Assembly (NCBI GenBank): GCA_026261815.1
Contig: JAMPIT010000510.1
Coordinates: 16,216,001-16,280,000 of the forward strand
Length of the DNA: 64,000 bases
Reading direction: 5' to 3'
From: Monarcha castaneiventris obscurior
Lineage: Eukaryota; Chordata; Aves; Passeriformes; Monarchidae
The position numbers were made by a program, and so were the translations under genes. Of the stretch, positions 39,301-46,309 are shown piece by piece. Every line of letters starts with the position of its first letter. Positions within the stretch are counted from its first letter, which is position 1. Below the pieces are notes generated by a model. That model ran no database searches. It had not been told where the DNA came from and saw only the letters and a program-made list of their open reading frames with translations.

Positions 39301-42298
39301 GTCTAAATAAAGGAATGACTTCATATGGGCTTTAATTCTGCTCATAAAATATCCAGCACTGCTTAAAACAATTAGCAGTGTTTGCTGAAACAAAACTTTA
39401 AACCAAGCTTGCAATGAATGACTCATCCCTAGAAATAACATGCCTTATGGCATGAATGGCATGGTATCCTGCAGCACCTACACCCAAAAATGACATTGTT
39501 TCCACTGAAGGCTCCTTGCGTATGGAAAAATGCTATGCCAGATTTAACTCATTTGTTTTTGATGCTTATCGTAGCTGGAACTGAGTACACCAAGGTTACT
39601 AAAATAATTGAGGGAGAGCCACAGATTATCGAGAGAGAAATCAAGAAAGTTCATCTGGAAGGTTAGTTTGTCAAAAAATTCAGCATCACTAAGACCTGCT
39701 TTGTCTAAAGTGATCATTCCAGGTGAGGTTTTATAGCATCTATTCACAAAAATTACTAGGTCTGAATCCAGCATTTTAGCAAAAAGAATTTTGTAACTGT
39801 TTTGGAAAAGAATTTTTTCACTGATGTTGCAGAGAAAAATGTTGATACTTATCTTGTGGCTAAAAGTAACTAAAAGATTTGGCAAGCATAGTAGACAGGA
39901 GGAAATGCCCAACCACTAAGCTTAGGTAAAACATCTGAAGAAAAACGCACCATAAAGAATTGACTTTTCTTTAAGCAGCACATAAAGAAGAAGACCACGT
40001 GAGTTGCTTTTAACTTGAGTTTATTTCTTGTCAGAGTAAATGTGATCTGTTGCTGTGTCTAGCATTGTGAAGGAGTGGGTGGGGTGCAGGGAATATAACC
40101 TCTGGGGTTGAGTAAATATCTCACAGGGTTTTGGTATTTCTCTACCTTTGTCCTGTTGTTACATGAGGGAAGCTCTTGGATTTGAAAAAATCAGAATGGA
40201 ATAAAGGTCCAAAAGGACCCAGAAGGAATTCAATCTGCCTTTATACCAGCAATTTGTTCTTCAAGTTTAACAATCATTGTTAAGGATCTTCATTCAAAGT
40301 CAAGAAGTAATTTGCTTATGGTTTCTTTTGTACTTATGTCTTTTTCTAATTCTAATTCTAGAAATGCAGAATAAGTTCTTCTGTCCGCCTTTGAACTAAA
40401 TGCATAGGAAAAAATATTACGGCTTTTGGAGAATGAAATTAAATAAATGTGTTTCTACCTTTTTAGTTTGAAGTCTGTGCCAAGTAGTGAAGGTGATACA
40501 TAATGTTTGTACAGCTTCGGTGCTGAATAGTACAAGGCATGCTGGGGAGTCTCCTATTCCCTGAAAATGACAGATGGGTGTGATCTGCAAACATGAGGCT
40601 TATCTGAAAGCATAATTGTACAGACAGCACCTAAGCGTGGAAAGCATGGTTTGGATGGACCATATTCTGTCCTTGTCAGGGCAGTGCAGAGCTTGAAATT
40701 TTCTGCCATGGTGGTGCAGATACCCAGTGTTTAGCCTCAGCTGGAATGAAGTCAAGCCTGTATCTCAGGGCTATGCATTGATATACCCTGTACCTCAGGA
40801 TGAAAAGAGAACTGGCTGCAGCTTGTTAAGTGAATACACAAGTACTTCATGGTTGTCAAGAAGAAAAAATTACTGCAGTAACATTTCTGTGACAGTAACA
40901 GAAGAATTATTTCTTATGCTTGTGACATGTTTTTCCTCCCAATGAGGAGACATCTGGTTAAAAAAAAGTCTCAGGGTTCAATGAGAAAAAGGAAAACATG
41001 TCCATAGTTTCACTGAATAAGTGAAAAAAAAAGGATCTATCTAATTGGGGTGGTAACTATTCAATAGCCCTTCCTCTGCTCCATCTTTTAAAGCAGAAGC
41101 CTGAGAAAATTAACTGAACTCTAAATGTGGAATCACACAGTGGGCTCACAACACAGTTACAAATCAAACCCCAAACACAGCTGGAAATGTGGCCAACATC
41201 TTGTAATGCTTTCAAGCATTTAGCTTATGAATAATTTCTGAAGTAATGGCAATGCAACAGACCTGGATATCTTCTGCCGAAAGCTGAGACTGAGTCCTGT
41301 GCCTTAACCTGAGCTTTTACCTCACTGACAGTGTCACACAGTGTTTGATGAAGGAAGAGCATAGACAAAATGCCCTGACACCCACCTACATCATGTAACC
41401 ATCTGTAGAAGATCAGTGCGGACAATGGATCAATTCATATGTTTAAAATGCAAAAATACTTTTGAAATGTTACTGAACTTTAATGCATGACTGCACATGA
41501 GAGAAATGTGGGAATTGTATTATAAGCATTCATATTTCAGGTGATCAAGCCAACATGCTACTGGAACAAAATTCTTAATTTACTGAAAAATTTAAGGAAC
41601 AAACTTCAAATGTCAACAATGAGTTTCCAATATTTCTAATGAGTTTTAATTCAAAGTTTTCAGCATATAGCTTCTGACTGCAAAATTTCTGTTTTCTAGA
41701 AGCACCTGTACGGAGAGCACAACCAACCAGGAGGACACAAGGTAAAAGCAAAACACTCATTTAAATGCATAGTACATATCAAATATTATTCTCAGTTATC
41801 ATGAGCGTTAGGAGGGACAAAAAAGCTCTTCAAAATACAGACTTCAAAAGGAAAAAGTTGAATTTCTGCTTTAAAAAAACCTTAAAAAATCTGGAATTGC
41901 TATTTTTTTTTCTGATATCTGAAAACAACCTAAATTATTATGTGCTTTAGTCAGAGAGTTTTTCACATTAAAATAAAGCCATTAAAGTGAACTCTGACAT
42001 TTTAGTCTTAACAGTGCCAAAATGGCACTATAGGATTCTCCCCCACAGGACTTACAACTCTCAGAATCTATGTTATTTTGATTAATGAAGAAGCTGGAAG
42101 ATTGGTTTAATTTTACAGCTGCCAGCACAAGAGCGAAATGTTCACTACCATGTTCTTTCCTTTTAACATCTGTTTCACAAGTAAATACAGTATATAGTGT
42201 TACTATGTTATATATAATTACAGGTAATAATTAAGGTTCTTTTTCCATGTTTTGCAGGGGGAGCAGCAAGAAGGAGGACAAGACTAGATCATTCCTAA
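12210..42298 (+). CDS. POSTN: Periostin, whole gene (24 coding exons, 857 aa)
   Basis: Periostin is a secreted matricellular protein that binds collagen, fibronectin, tenascin-C, BMP-1 and integrins, and supports matrix assembly in periosteum, periodontal ligament, heart valves and healing tissue. The span includes introns; the coding total is 2,574 bases with stop. Domains: signal peptide 1 to about 22; EMI 41-95 with cysteines 45, 61, 70, 80, 81 and 93; FAS1-1 about 98-231; FAS1-2 about 235-366; FAS1-3 about 369-494; FAS1-4 about 498-631; repeat-containing tail 634-857. Each FAS1 domain shows its H1 motif (FFAPSNEAW 135-143, LFAPTNEAF 272-280, LLAPLNGAF 406-414, LFVPTNDAF 534-542) and an NG-V/F-I/V-H H2 motif. 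A sequon (NDT) sits at 600-602. Human periostin is 836 residues; the difference is mainly one extra tail exon and a shorter exon 17. All junctions are GT-AG and frame-consistent. TGFBI, the paralogue, is excluded because it lacks this exon-rich basic tail. Confidence 0.97.
12332..13812 (+). other. Intron 1
   Basis: 1,481 bases of unique AT-rich sequence between exons 1 and 2. No repeat element or hidden exon was recognised. In mammals regulatory elements occur around the 5' end of this gene, but none can be identified here by eye. Confidence 0.85.
13813..13911 (+). CDS. POSTN: POSTN exon 2: EMI domain, first part
   Basis: Completes codon 41 and encodes residues 42-73 plus two bases of codon 74. 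It carries EMI cysteines 45, 61 and 70 in the context [17 protein letters not shown] and AICGKK. The EMI domain mediates multimerisation and interactions with matrix proteins such as fibronectin in mammalian periostin. Acceptor CAACAG and donor GTAAGT are both strong. An ATG-initiated open frame overlapping it is in another frame and is a shadow. Confidence 0.95.
13912..17835 (+). other. Intron 2, the longest intron
   Basis: 3,924 bases with no recognisable repeat element and no supportable exon. Three copies of TTTATTATTAG cluster at about 16,008-16,080, and AGTGTACCATA occurs twice at about 16,720-16,752. These are small local duplications in AT-rich sequence. Confidence 0.8.
17836..17900 (+). 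CDS. POSTN: POSTN exon 3: EMI domain, second part
   Basis: Encodes residues 74 (completed) to 95 and the first base of codon 96. It holds the CC pair (80-81) in YECCPGY and Cys93 in GCPA, the end of the EMI domain. The sequence differs from human only conservatively (KMEGMRG against RMEGMKG). The donor is GTACGA, weaker than consensus. Confidence 0.95.
17901..19152 (+). other. Intron 3
   Basis: 1,252 bases without a recognisable repeat element or supportable exon. The open frame that runs out of exon 3 into this intron is read-through, not an alternative exon I can support. Confidence 0.85.
19153..19310 (+). CDS. POSTN: POSTN exon 4: start of FAS1-1
   Basis: Completes codon 96 and encodes residues 97-148, ending in phase 0. 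[14 protein letters not shown] is identical to human apart from neighbouring residues, and the FAS1 H1 motif FFAPSNEAW is at 135-143. The donor GTAAGT runs straight into a TG microsatellite. Confidence 0.96.
19315..19345 (+). repeat. (TG)n microsatellite next to the exon 4 donor
   Basis: An alternating TG run with one CTC interruption, followed by GCGCACAC, begins within five bases of the exon 4 5' splice site. Intronic UG runs bind splicing regulators in other genes; any effect here is inference. Confidence 0.9.
19945..20109 (+). CDS. POSTN: POSTN exon 5: FAS1-1 core
   Basis: Encodes residues 149-203 in phase 0 at both ends (165 bases). It includes [13 protein letters not shown], identical to human, and INHYPNG at the end. 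Residues 149-160 and 186-195 ([10 protein letters not shown]) differ most from human, which is normal for surface loops of FAS1-1. The donor is GTAAGT after GGG. Confidence 0.95.
20922..21068 (+). CDS. POSTN: POSTN exon 6: end of FAS1-1
   Basis: Encodes residues 204-252, phase 0 at both ends. It carries [19 protein letters not shown] with Cys209 and the H2 motif [11 protein letters not shown] (221-231), then the linker into FAS1-2 ([14 protein letters not shown]). Acceptor ATATAG and donor GTAAGT. Very close to the mammalian protein. Confidence 0.96.
21960..22101 (+). CDS. POSTN: POSTN exon 7: start of FAS1-2
   Basis: Encodes residues 253-299 and one base of codon 300. It has the H1 motif LFAPTNEAF (272-280) and [16 protein letters not shown], which matches human apart from one lysine-to-arginine change just before it. 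One residue of the human ALGRDGHF loop is missing here (LERPGHY). The acceptor has a run of T; the donor is GTATTT, a weak form. Confidence 0.95.
22733..22945 (+). CDS. POSTN: POSTN exon 8: rest of FAS1-2
   Basis: The longest coding exon (213 bases): residues 300-370 plus one base of codon 371. Cys312 (LQCSEA) and Cys334 (VGCDGES) are the conserved FAS1-2 cysteines. The H2 motif [11 protein letters not shown] is at 356-366. The donor is GTCAGT. Intron 8 after it is only 160 bases. Confidence 0.96.
23106..23240 (+). CDS. POSTN: POSTN exon 9: start of FAS1-3
   Basis: Encodes residues 371-415 and one base of codon 416. It reads KQVIEL, then [16 protein letters not shown], with the H1 motif LLAPLNGAF at 406-414. 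The donor is GTTAGT. The following intron holds an antisense LTR. Confidence 0.96.
23584..24200 (-). mobile_element. LTR of an avian endogenous retrovirus, antisense in intron 9
   Basis: Read on the minus strand it starts near 24,200 with a CCTGGGTTTGACTGGGATAG-type opening and ends near 23,584 with a CCACTACA-type end. It contains a TATA box (23,930-23,936, minus), a TTGTTGCTGAG stretch and a long A/T-rich part at 23,690-23,830. The order and wording match a common avian LTR I remember, with many substitutions. No internal viral genes are present, so it is a solo LTR or remnant. The flanks AATATA (left) and AATACA (right) could be a decayed 6-base target duplication. The exact right edge is uncertain by a few bases. 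Confidence 0.75.
24683..24831 (+). CDS. POSTN: POSTN exon 10: FAS1-3 core
   Basis: Completes codon 416 and encodes residues 417-465, ending in phase 0. [19 protein letters not shown] continues into [13 protein letters not shown] and the strand LLRVFVYRT, close to human. The donor is GTAAGT. An open frame on the minus strand over this exon is a shadow. Confidence 0.96.
25326..25462 (+). CDS. POSTN: POSTN exon 11: end of FAS1-3
   Basis: Encodes residues 466-510 and two bases of codon 511. It has the conserved Cys468 and Cys473 in AVCIENSCM and the H2-like motif [11 protein letters not shown] (483-493). [16 protein letters not shown] leads into FAS1-4. The donor is GTGAGA. Confidence 0.96.
25463..26239 (+). 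other. Intron 11
   Basis: 777 bases. It has a pure T run of about 17 bases near 26,060 and an A run near 26,147 that could pair in the transcript. No hidden exon or interspersed repeat was recognised. Confidence 0.8.
26240..26370 (+). CDS. POSTN: POSTN exon 12: start of FAS1-4
   Basis: Completes codon 511 and encodes residues 512-554 plus one base of codon 555. [19 protein letters not shown], then [13 protein letters not shown], contains the FAS1-4 H1 motif at 534-542. The donor is GTAAGT. An overlapping ATG-started frame reads through the intron into this exon and is not a separate gene. Confidence 0.96.
26371..27881 (+). other. Intron 12
   Basis: 1,511 bases of AT-rich DNA with no recognised repeat element or supportable exon. 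Confidence 0.75.
27882..28012 (+). CDS. POSTN: POSTN exon 13: FAS1-4 core
   Basis: Completes codon 555 and encodes residues 556-598 in phase 0. [20 protein letters not shown] is followed by [12 protein letters not shown], very close to human. The donor reads GTTAAG, unusual for this gene's constitutive part, but the frame into exon 14 ([12 protein letters not shown]) confirms it. Intron 13 is 167 bases. Confidence 0.95.
28180..28282 (+). CDS. POSTN: POSTN exon 14: end of FAS1-4
   Basis: Encodes residues 599-632 and one base of codon 633. It has the N-glycosylation sequon NDT (600-602), also present in human at almost the same position, and the H2 motif [11 protein letters not shown] (619-629). 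The donor is GTGAGT. Confidence 0.96.
28654..28721 (+). CDS. POSTN: POSTN exon 15: link from FAS1-4 to the tail
   Basis: Completes codon 633 and encodes residues 634-655, ending in phase 0. LPVGNDQLL, then [10 protein letters not shown], closely follows the human linker helix. Acceptor GTCAG; donor GTACTT. Confidence 0.95.
29290..29335 (+). CDS. POSTN: POSTN exon 16: start of the tail
   Basis: 46 bases: residues 656-670 ([15 protein letters not shown]) and one base of codon 671, which sets the phase 1 shared by all later junctions. Human has FVRGSTFKEIPVTVY. The donor is GTAAGT, the last consensus donor in the gene. Too short to be found by length alone; called from homology and splice sites. 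Confidence 0.93.
29336..31476 (+). other. Intron 16, contains a CR1 element
   Basis: 2,141 bases, about 660 of which are a sense-strand CR1 fragment. Open frames in the first half of that element and in the 600 bases after it have no resemblance to periostin. Confidence 0.85.
30130..30792 (+). mobile_element. CR1 LINE, 3' fragment, in intron 16
   Basis: A 5'-truncated chicken-repeat-1 retroposon in the same orientation as POSTN. It begins around GTTGAACATGAATCAACAG, runs through the usual CR1 3' end (GGCTGAGGGGTGACCTCATT, GATTGGATATTAG, TTCAAGAAGCTTCTGGAC) and ends in TATTCTATGATTCTA. It is degenerate and non-coding. CR1 is the dominant LINE of bird genomes. Confidence 0.92.
31477..31524 (+). 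CDS. POSTN: POSTN exon 17: short cassette exon
   Basis: 48 bases, phase 1 at both ends: completes codon 671, residues 672-686 ([15 protein letters not shown]), one base of 687. It aligns with the second half of human exon 17 (KIKVIEGSLQPIIKTE); the first 11 or so residues of the human exon have no counterpart. Acceptor TTTTCAG follows a good pyrimidine tract; the donor is GTAAAT. Human exon 17 is alternatively spliced and has been used as an isoform-specific antibody target. Confidence 0.9.
31525..34678 (+). other. Intron 17
   Basis: 3,154 bases without a recognised mobile element. The main landmark is a purine tract at 32,926-32,972. I checked AG-flanked open stretches for a further tail cassette and found none with matching phase at both ends; the best, around 33,443-33,510, would end in the wrong phase. 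Confidence 0.75.
32926..32972 (+). repeat. A-rich purine tract
   Basis: Nearly pure A with scattered G and one T in intron 17. It makes lysine-rich and phenylalanine-rich spurious open frames on the two strands. It may be a decayed poly(A) stretch, but no retroposed gene is visible in front of it. Confidence 0.9.
34679..34774 (+). CDS. POSTN: POSTN exon 18: cassette exon with TK-IEG motif
   Basis: 96 bases, phase 1 at both ends: residues 687-718 and one base of 719. It reads [19 protein letters not shown], then [13 protein letters not shown], matching human exon 18 (TLTKVKIEGEPEFRLIKEGETITEVIHG). The TK-hydrophobic-IEG-EP core recurs in later tail exons. The acceptor is good; the donor GTTGGT is weak. 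Confidence 0.94.
35229..35318 (+). CDS. POSTN: POSTN exon 19: cassette exon
   Basis: 90 bases, phase 1 at both ends: residues 719-748 and one base of 749. [18 protein letters not shown], then [13 protein letters not shown], follows human exon 19 (EPIIKKYTKIIDGVPVEITEKETREERIITG). It contains the tail repeat core YTKIIDG. Donor GTAAAT. Confidence 0.95.
35319..36878 (+). other. Intron 19
   Basis: 1,560 bases with no recognised repeat element or additional cassette exon. Confidence 0.75.
36879..36956 (+). CDS. POSTN: POSTN exon 20: cassette exon
   Basis: 78 bases, phase 1 at both ends: residues 749-774 and one base of 775. [20 protein letters not shown], then KKILEE, matches human exon 20 in its start ([10 protein letters not shown]) and its acidic/leucine-lysine end. 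Donor GTTAGT. Confidence 0.94.
37361..37441 (+). CDS. POSTN: POSTN exon 21: cassette exon
   Basis: 81 bases, phase 1 at both ends: residues 775-801 and one base of 802. [20 protein letters not shown], then IKRLLQG, is nearly the same as human exon 21, one glycine shorter. It carries the repeat core VTKFIEG. Donor GTAATT. Confidence 0.95.
37442..39574 (+). other. Intron 21
   Basis: 2,133 bases between exon 21 and the extra exon 22. It holds a possible alternative last exon (37,903-38,018) and, further on, a cluster of unusually long open stretches (38,298-38,830) that I could not assign to any protein. No CR1 or LTR was recognised. Confidence 0.75.
37903..38018 (+). CDS. Possible alternative last exon of POSTN with hydrophobic end (speculative)
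   Basis: An acceptor (pyrimidine-rich, ending CTTACAG) is followed by an open stretch in the phase that exon 21 would supply. Joined to exon 21 it adds a glycine and 36 or 37 further residues: [18 protein letters not shown], the hydrophobic [17 protein letters not shown], then NQ and TAG. An AATAAA lies 113 bases after the stop (38,131-38,136), so a short 3' UTR is possible. If used, the protein would lose exons 22-24 and gain a membrane-anchor-like end. Against it: the hydrophobic codons come from a pyrimidine tract that itself ends in a good acceptor (CTAACAG, 37,994), and an open stretch of this length can arise by chance. Confidence 0.25.
39575..39661 (+). CDS. POSTN: POSTN exon 22: extra cassette exon, not in human as I recall it
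   Basis: 87 bases, phase 1 at both ends: residues 802-830 and one base of 831. [19 protein letters not shown], then [11 protein letters not shown], carries the tail repeat core (TKVTKIIEG) and combines wording of exon 21 (TKVTK-IEG) and exon 18 (IEGEP). Acceptor TATCGTAG has a T-rich tract upstream; the donor is GTTAGT. Human periostin, as I remember it, goes from RLLQG directly to the DTPVRKLQ exon, so this one looks like a lineage-specific gain or a mammalian loss. The coding call rests on frame, symmetry and repeat similarity. Confidence 0.87.
39662..41699 (+). other. Intron 22
   Basis: 2,038 bases with no recognised mobile element or further exon. The 122-residue minus-strand open frame at 39,544-39,912 overlaps exon 22 in antisense and resembles nothing I know. 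Confidence 0.75.
41700..41741 (+). CDS. POSTN: POSTN exon 23: basic micro-exon
   Basis: 42 bases, phase 1 at both ends: completes codon 831 and encodes 832-844 plus one base of 845. [14 protein letters not shown] corresponds to human DTPVRKLQANKKVQ, with arginines in place of lysines. Acceptor TTTTCTAG; donor GTAAAA. Too short to stand on its own; supported by position, phase and similarity. Confidence 0.9.
42258..42298 (+). CDS. POSTN: POSTN exon 24: last coding exon
   Basis: 41 bases to the TAA stop. Completes Gly845 and encodes [12 protein letters not shown]. Human ends GSRRRLREGRSQ, so the arginine block is kept and the last residues diverge. With exon 23 this makes a strongly basic end with nine arginines in 27 residues and no lysine; the mammalian tail has been reported to bind heparin. 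Confidence 0.93.
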
Positions 42299-42877
42299 AA
42301 GCTTAACAAGACTGAATTCACAGAATTACAAACAAACAACATGGTCTTTGAGAGGAACTGGTTTTTTATTTTTTAATGAGAACATTGGAAAATGATGTTG
42401 TTTTCATGACATAATATAAACTGAACCATGAATCCACAAAAAGATGTGAAGCTGCAGATACTCACTGCCAGCACAGTGCTCACTAGGAGTAGTCTATTGG
42501 AGGTGCTTTTACTGCTCATGATAGTAAGCACTATGCAAGGTGGGATCCTGGAAGCCCAAAAACTTCTGTAGAACCAGGATCCCTTCTTATGCTGGCTAGT
42601 AAGTGTTTGCAGGATTGGATTAAAAATGAGCAGGGAACAATACAGAGTGTATTTTTTTATTATTATTATTTCCACTAAATAAGAAATATAAAAGAAATTA
42701 GATAATTTCTAGGAAAAAAAAAGGGATCACCTCAGGTGACTTTTATAGTAATCTAAGGAAATAAGAGATGTTAACATAGCACTTTTGGTTCAGTAGTATT
42801 GTATGCTTTTTTATAAGTCAAAATTCATCATGTGTTTAAATTTGTAATGATACCAGTAATGTTACCTTTTCTAAGCA

Positions 42878-42883
42878 AATAAA
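42878..42883 (+). terminator. Proximal poly(A) signal AATAAA
   Basis: AATAAA within AAATAAATATG, followed by a T-rich stretch (ATCCTTTTCTTTGTCC) about 20 bases on. Would give a 3' UTR of about 600 bases. Confidence 0.65.
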
Positions 42884-43466
42884 TATGCCTTATATTAAAT
42901 GTATCCTTTTCTTTGTCCTACATTGCATATCCAAATACCTCCTAGTAACTTGGCTAATGGAAGCTCTTAAAAAAAGGAAAAGAAGCAAACATTATGAGTT
43001 TCTTGCAATGTATTTGAGATCATGTTGACTTCTTTAAGAAAAATCATTCCCATTAAAGGAGTCTTATAACAATACATATACTGAGATTCTTAAGTGTTTT
43101 CCCACTTTACCCTAAATGTGTGTTTTGATTATTAAAGTGGATTATAAAAGGGATAAATAAAATGCATGCAAACTGTTAACTCAGAGTGGAAAATGGTCTT
43201 TCAAAAATGAGGCCAGGTCCAAAAGCTTTTGTATCAAAACATGCTTCGCTAATGTCTGGTACTAATGTGGAGGTTTCTGTAAATTATGTCAATTTTATAA
43301 CTCTAGTTTTGTACTCATAGAAGTTGTCTGCCTTTATCAACAAAAGGTGAAAGGCAATTATTAACAGAGTAGAAGAAACATATTCAAAGTTCCTTAATTT
43401 TGCAGACCAAAGTTTCAGAGGCATTGTCTAACATACTTTTCTACATCTGTTTTGAAACAAATATTC

Positions 43467-43472
43467 AATAAA
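43467..43472 (+). terminator. Distal poly(A) signal AATAAA
   Basis: AATAAA in TTCAATAAAGAATTTGG, followed by a GT-rich element (TGTGCTTGCTCTTATTTGT). Most likely the main transcript end. Confidence 0.75.
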
Positions 43473-43490
43473 GAATTTGGCTGAACTGTG

Positions 43491-46309
43491 CTTGCTCTTA
43501 TTTGTACATATTTTTTAACAGTAAAGCAAATTCTAAATATTCTGAAGATTTTTAGTCTATCTGGTAATTGCAAATCACGCTTTCACAGAAGCAAACTGAT
43601 GCTTCCCTTTCTTACTTAGCATGTGCTAATGGACTTAAACTGCATCACTCTCCTTAAACAGTCAAAAGCTTTCCCTAATTCCATAAAGACATACCCTAAA
43701 TACTGCTCCTAGGACAGTACAGCAATCTGAGAATGTGATAAATTGTGCAGCCTTACTGGGCCATCAGACTTCACTAAGGTAACCTCAGTATCTACTACGA
43801 TAGCGCTTTAGTGGAAGGACAGCATTTAACCCTGGCAAGGCCTAGATGATTTTTAGGTCAGCATCAGAGATCTTAGGACTATCTAGAAGGTGAACTGAAG
43901 CTGTCCCTGAAGCTTGGACACTTTATTGTTAAATCATTGGCTTTAAACTTCTTCCTTCATTGCTGTGCTACCATGACCTATCAGTCAAGTAGGACTTTAA
44001 ATGATAGGAATTATTTTGGTTGAAGAATGTGTCTGTGTTCTCTCCTCAAGAAAGATTAGGAGATAAGGAAGAAAATGGAGTGGTAATGACAGATAAAGAA
44101 TGGACAGAAAATGGGAAGAAAGTAGAAGGTAGCAAAAAAATTGATTAAAACCTATCCTGTGGTAGGACAATTTTACCTTTTCAGCTAGGAATAAACTGGT
44201 GACATACCATAACTTTGGTATGTTTTCTGCTTTGATAACATTTTAAAGCATCTGGTATTCGCTATAATACATTTCTGTACTTCACCCTTCAATAGAATCT
44301 ATTAATAATATGTAATGTATAATATAATAATAATATATAATACAATACAAGTTAAATACAACAGTATATAAAGGGCATTCCTCCATGAAAACTTGTTTCC
44401 CAGATACATGGTCCCACATTCAGTCCTTCTTAGACTACAGTAGATGTCTGCCCAGCTACAATGAACAGTGACATTTCTTTTGGTGGAGTGGCTTTTTCTG
44501 GCTATCTGAAAAATAATCTTTCCAAAACCTAATGCGGAAACAAAATCAAGATGTTCTTTTATTTGCTTTTTATATGCTTAGCCATTTCTGTTTCAACACA
44601 GATAGTCTTTTACCAAAGAGCATATTTGGAGAACTTACAACTTCTCCTGCCCAGCTATTTATTTCACCTCACCTCAGAGCAATTTAAATTAATGTAATGC
44701 AATTAAACAGGTATTAGCATACTACCAAGTCAGAATTCTCATTAGTGACAGAGCACCCACTTATTTATTTTGTATTTCCTTATAGTCTCTCAGGTATTTA
44801 TAAGCAGGAATGTCCAGTTGAGTTGGTGGTGGAATTCTCAAAGCATTTCTACTGCTTCCTTTGATATCCTGTATGAAAACTAATGCAGAAGAATTTTTTA
44901 ACTGTCAGTGTTCCCAAATCTGTCAGTTTTGCCAGCAGTAAGTGCACATAAATAATCTACAATATCACTAAATATAGTGATTGGACTAGAAGATCTAAGT
45001 AAAATAAAATGAGTATTTTGATTCCTTTATAAAGACAATTGTGTGAAATCTGGAAAAAATATTTCAGGAAGGATTTGTTTTTCAATTTTTTTTTCAAATT
45101 TTGACAACTGAAAATGTGCTAAACAAGTGACCCTCTCAATGGCCTTTAATGCCATTCATCTCTCCAAAGACCAGAACAGCAATACTAAACTAAAAATTCC
45201 ACTTTTCGTCTGCAAAGTATTCTAAAAAAATAGTGGGTGAAGGCAGTAGTCCTGACAGATCAATTGTACTGTGATTAATTCTTTTACTGTCTAAAGCTCA
45301 GAACTGATAAACACCAATCCCAGATGGAGGCTCTGAATAGGGATACCAAAGCCTAAGCACAACTCAAATCAAAGAAGAACTGATTCCCTTGAATCTCTGA
45401 GCTGCAGAGTTTCCAGTGATAGCATAAGATGTGTAATTGGGTCATGTGGGATTTTTTTAAGATTTCTACTGGCAGAGAGCTTCATCTTCAATTATTAAAG
45501 CAAGATTTGCCTCCACTTCTTTTCTGCATAAGCCCCGAGTGTGAAGATTTCAAAGGTTTACCTTCTCCTTCATGTCCACTTCCTCCAAAGGTATGTTTTT
45601 TATAGCATCTCAAGAAAATGCAAGCCTATCAATATTCCCAAGAGTTGTTTTTCAGAATAGCATTAATCTTTTTATAACTTATGGAAAAAAATTTGATTCA
45701 GTATATTATTTTTTCTTTAACCAAGACTAATTAAAACATTCACTGATACATGGGATTTGTATTTAACAGCTGGCACAAAAGAGGATAATTAGCTAATAGC
45801 TCTACATGGGGAGGAGAAAAGTCCCGTGTGGTACGAGTAATTAGGATCAGGATGACAATATATCATTAGGAGCCAACAATGTTATTGACTGAAAGTAGAA
45901 GCACTTATTCAGGAGACTTTTCAGTCTCCTTTACAGCTGTACTAATTTATTCCTAACATCGTACTAGACTAAAATGCTTCTTTTCTTGCTGTTTTAACTA
46001 GTATCTTTTAAATACCAAAGCGATCAAGCCTTCTTTTATGGATTTCTTTCTTGCTAAACAAAAGTAACCTGTATGTTAGAATGTGCAAGTCAGAGGAATG
46101 GCATCAGCACTTAAATTTTGGATCACAATATTCGTCAATCCTCATGTGTTAGGTTGCATTCTGATCTGATGTACCTCTTGTCTGCTCTGATTTTTTGACT
46201 TTTGATTTTATTTCTCATACTACTAAGTAAAAACATAACTAGACATTTTGCTTGTGTATTTAGATCCAGTGGCACATGCAGCCTTCATCCACCCTACCAG
46301 CGCTTTGTC
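43491..46309. other. Intergenic DNA downstream of POSTN
   Basis: AT-rich, no gene or repeat element recognised. A short AT-only microsatellite-like patch lies near 44,300-44,345. Confidence 0.7.

Larger units (their letters stand above)
42299..43490 (+). other. POSTN 3' UTR
   Basis: About 1.2 kb of AT-rich sequence after the stop, ending at the distal poly(A) signal. The end is estimated as 15-25 bases after that signal. Open frames inside it are spurious. Confidence 0.75.

Noticed and set aside
39544..39912. 122-residue minus-strand open frame
   Set aside because: It is largely antisense to exon 22 and its intron, with no recognisable protein similarity.
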